From Phalacrocorax aristotelis (taxonomy: Eukaryota; Chordata; Aves; Suliformes; Phalacrocoracidae): a stretch of 64,000 nucleotides of DNA. Positions 62,101 to 64,000 of the stretch are shown piece by piece. The stretch covers positions 110,191,463-110,255,462 of the forward strand of contig NC_134277.1 in assembly GCF_949628215.1 (NCBI RefSeq), read 5' to 3'. Position numbers and translations under genes: made by a program. The notes below the pieces were generated by a model, which worked only from the letters and a program-made list of their open reading frames with translations, did no database searches and was not told the origin of the DNA. Each line of letters begins with the position of its first letter. Within the stretch, counting starts at the first letter, position 1.

Positions 62101-62313
62101 GTTCAATGAAAAATTGAGGCACTACCTCATTACTATGAAATCCAGTTGTTGGTAGTTTCTGTGGACTTTGTGTGCCTGCACTGGCTGTACAAAAGACAAA
62201 GGAGATCTTGTGGGATGATTTGTGTTAATTTGTGGGAGGAGGGAGGCATCTCATGTTTATTCTTTCTTTCAGTTCCTTCCCACCCACCCCCCCAAGAAAA
62301 GGTCATATGCATG

Positions 62314-62364
62314 TGATATGATCTTAAAGGTCTTTTCCAACCTAAACCATTCTATGATTCTATA
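62314..62364 (+). mobile_element. CR1 LINE 3' tail remnant (sense)
   Basis: GATATGATCTTAAAGGTCTT then TTCCAACCTAAACCATTCTA and GATTCTATA is only the final 50 bp of a CR1 element including its octamer tail. It matches the end of the 27135-27925 copy. It lies about 350 bp upstream of exon 3. Confidence 0.85.
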
Positions 62365-62715
62365 ATATAGTCTTACAAAGTCTAGAGTAATGTTACTTTG
62401 AGGTTTGTCATATTAGAAGGAAAAAGGGAAAATAATCTAAAAAGGTCCTGCTTTGTTTTTAAATTACAAATTTTTATTTCACACTTTAAAATAAGAAAGT
62501 GGTAGGTATGTGGTATGACCTGCTTTTGTGTGTTCTGCGCTGCATTACTGAAGTACTACTGTAGGTATTAGAGGATGATGTTTATCTTTAGTTTTTATGT
62601 TTATTGCCCTCTCAGTTGCCAAGTTTGTTATGCAAACACCAGAAAAGAGTGTTCTAGGCTGACCTATTCATTCATGTAAATGGCATTAATAAATATTTCT
62701 TTTTCACTTTTATAG

Positions 62716-62949
62716 GTTATTGAATCACTAGGGATTATTATATATAAAGCCCTGGACTATGGTTTGAAGGACAATGAAGAGCGGGAATTAAGTCCTCCAC
62801 TGGAGCAGCTTATTGACCACATGACTAATACCACAGAAACAGATGGGAGTAGGGATGAAGGATATGATGCTCTGGATGAAGGAGTGGAGGATGATGATGA
62901 TGACAAAGAGGAAATTGAGGCCATTCATTCCTATAAGGATGTCATGAAG
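62716..62949 (+). CDS. SPIRE1: SPIRE1 coding exon 3 (core of KIND domain)
   Basis: This 234-nt, phase-0 exon encodes 78 residues (121-198). It follows a T-rich acceptor, CACTTTTATAG, and ends DVMK before the donor AAG|GTACAG. Conserved landmarks are [36 protein letters not shown] and SYKDVMK, nearly the same as human SPIRE1. They form the C-terminal helices of the KIND fold, which lacks kinase catalytic residues and binds the formin FSI/tail region (family knowledge). Between them is a variable acidic loop, [12 protein letters not shown], encoded partly by a (GAT)4GAC run. The open frame continues only three codons past the donor, which supports the exon end. The next exon, with the rest of KIND, the WH2 actin-binding repeats and the Spir-box, lies beyond the window. 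Confidence 0.96.
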
Positions 62950-64000
62950 GTACAGTAATGGGCAGTTTATATGACATTTCATTGTTTTTATCAATGAGAA
63001 AATCAACTCTGTTTTCTGTGTTATCATCCAGTGCGATACTGGCTGTATCATTTTCTGATTTCCGTGGTCATTTTGTAAGGTTTGCTTGCAAACTTGACAT
63101 GTAGTAGTGTTCCATGTTTCACAGTAAGCAACTGAAAATCCATGATCGACTTTATCTTTGGATGTGCCACTAACATCACATTCTGATTTCATCCATGCTC
63201 TGGGTAGTGGGCCTTCCAGTGTAACATCTGTTGAATTACTTTGTGTACACTTGGATACTTCGTGGGATGTTTCAATTAATTCACCTTTTCATTAGTGCAG
63301 TATTAGTTTAATTATTCCTTATCAGTTTCTTCCTTTGCCACCCTCCTCTACTGAAGCAGAGGACTGCTTTTGTAAGAGAAGCTTATTTGTGTGGAGTGAG
63401 TCAGGACACAGTATTTCACTGGCGATCATTATGGTTGTGGTTCTTGACCTGAGTTGTGCGATTTGGAAAAATAGCATATGAATTTTAATTGCAACAGGTT
63501 CTTTAATGTTATCTGGGCTACTGGAACAATCATTTAAAAGTATTAATCCTCTATTTTCTGTAGAGTAATCTTCAGTACAAATTTTAAAGCCCAGTGAGCT
63601 CTTAGTACAGACAAAGGTATTAATAAGCATGGATTTTGACAAAATTTGTATAATGGGTTTACCTCATAAATAATCTGAGCGTTTAATACAGGTTGGAAAA
63701 TTGTATGCTAACTTGCACCAGGTGATTGAACCCTGTATATTGTTTCTTCGTAAATGCAACTCAGATCTAAGGACCAGAAGCTTAGTGAGTCGCAGAAATT
63801 AAGAGGGTGGTGGTGGAAGCTGAGACTAGAAGAGTGTCCTGCATAGCACATCAGGATGCATTAGCACGCAGAAACAAGAGCCTACTAAAACCCATGACTT
63901 CTGGTGGGTTGACAGTAAAGAGGGAAGCTCTTAGGAGACTGGAATGGGAGTAACTTTCATTTCAGATGCTTTTGTACCCTCCTTGCCTCAGAAATAATGC
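62950..64000 (+). other. SPIRE1: SPIRE1 intron 3 (5' part, runs off window)
   Basis: It begins with GTACAG at 62950. No sense-strand feature is recognised up to the window end. The opposite strand has an unusually open, coding-like reading frame described separately. Confidence 0.85.
62960..63780 (-). pseudogene. Possible decayed coding sequence, antisense in SPIRE1 intron 3
   Basis: One minus-strand frame from about 63780 down to 62960 is open over some 270 codons except for stops at three places (near 63664, 63320 and 63290). AT-rich noncoding DNA of this length should show about three times as many. The readable parts look protein-like, for example KICTEDYSTENRGLILLNDC and QKQSSASVEEGGKG, then TSHEVSKCTQSNSTDVTLEG, SGTSKDKVDHGFSVAYCETW and CQVCKQTLQNDHG. 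A neighbouring frame gives ENDTASIALDDNTENRVD, suggesting a frameshift near 63020. I do not recognise the parent protein. It could be an old retrocopy, a decayed element or a chance low-stop region; A-richness of this strand favours Lys/Asn/Thr-rich open frames. Confidence 0.25.

Larger units (their letters stand above)
40836..62313 (+). other. Intron 2, segment 40.8-62.3 kb: no proven gene
   Basis: A long AT-rich stretch with no transposon that I could identify. It holds low-complexity tracts (42333-42391, 50021-50080, 58600-58657 and 59157-59196), C runs near 44563 and 50937, and two exon-like segments (44332-44517 and 57607-58185). Open frames on the minus strand of 145 codons (54033-54470), 112 codons (57007-57345) and 107 codons (47383-47706) have no recognisable domains. 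Their lengths are near what chance allows in this much sequence. Confidence 0.5.
16029..62715 (+). other. SPIRE1: SPIRE1 intron 2
   Basis: A 46,687-bp phase-0 intron runs from GTAAGA to a T-rich tract and TTTATAG acceptor. It takes up most of the window. It carries one solo LTR, one large and several small CR1 pieces, simple repeats and low-complexity G/T- or A/C-rich tracts. The sense strand has a visible excess of T over A, as expected for a transcribed intron. Two exon-like segments (44332-44517 and 57607-58185) are open but unproven. No RNA gene was recognised. Confidence 0.9.

Noticed and set aside
62788..62949. Antisense open frame overlapping SPIRE1 exon 3
   Set aside because: The part over the exon is the complement of conserved coding sequence. 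Only the intronic part is considered as a possible decayed copy.
1..64000. tRNA, rRNA, snRNA, snoRNA, CRISPR arrays and bacterial-type elements
   Set aside because: I looked for recognisable boxes and repeat-spacer patterns on both strands by eye and found none. A covariance-model search could still find short ncRNAs.

Overview
The window is vertebrate nuclear DNA, almost certainly from a bird. The reasons are a repeat content dominated by 5'-truncated CR1 LINEs ending in the ATTCTATG-type octamer tail, no visible SINEs, a solo LTR of a family I recognise from avian genomes, and long AT-rich introns. The CR1 and LTR types fit a neoavian bird better than a fowl, but that is inference. Two protein-coding genes are supported, both on the + strand and head to tail, as in the conserved vertebrate CEP76-SPIRE1 order.

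Positions 1-1193 hold the last two coding exons of CEP76 (a centriole-duplication regulator), separated by an 0.86-kb intron that carries an antisense CR1. A short 3' UTR follows, with AATAAA at 1384. About 2.1 kb of ordinary intergenic DNA leads into a CpG island (about 3380-4590). It contains GC boxes, a CTCF-like site, an upstream ORF and the first coding exon of SPIRE1 (3926-4250).

The rest is SPIRE1, an actin nucleator whose N-terminal KIND domain binds formins. Three coding exons are visible: exon 1 (3926-4250), a 35-nt exon 2 (15994-16028) and exon 3 (62716-62949). They join in frame (phases 1, 0, 0) and encode residues 1-198. Intron 1 is 11.7 kb, intron 2 is 46.7 kb, and intron 3 runs off the window. 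The WH2 repeats, Spir-box and FYVE-like zinc finger lie downstream of the window.

The introns hold one CpG-rich antisense solo LTR with a perfect 5-bp target duplication (25024-25516), a fairly young sense CR1 (27135-27925), several older antisense CR1 pieces, a CR1 tail fragment, hairpin-forming inverted repeats, microsatellites and homopolymer tracts. No RNA genes, CRISPR arrays or bacterial-type elements were seen. The most interesting open questions are two unannotated exon-like segments in intron 2 (44332-44517 and 57607-58185), a coding-like but stop-interrupted antisense stretch next to exon 3 (about 62960-63780), and the effect of skipping exon 2, which would create a stop codon almost at once. 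I found no clearly new biological system; these are leads that need expression or alignment data.
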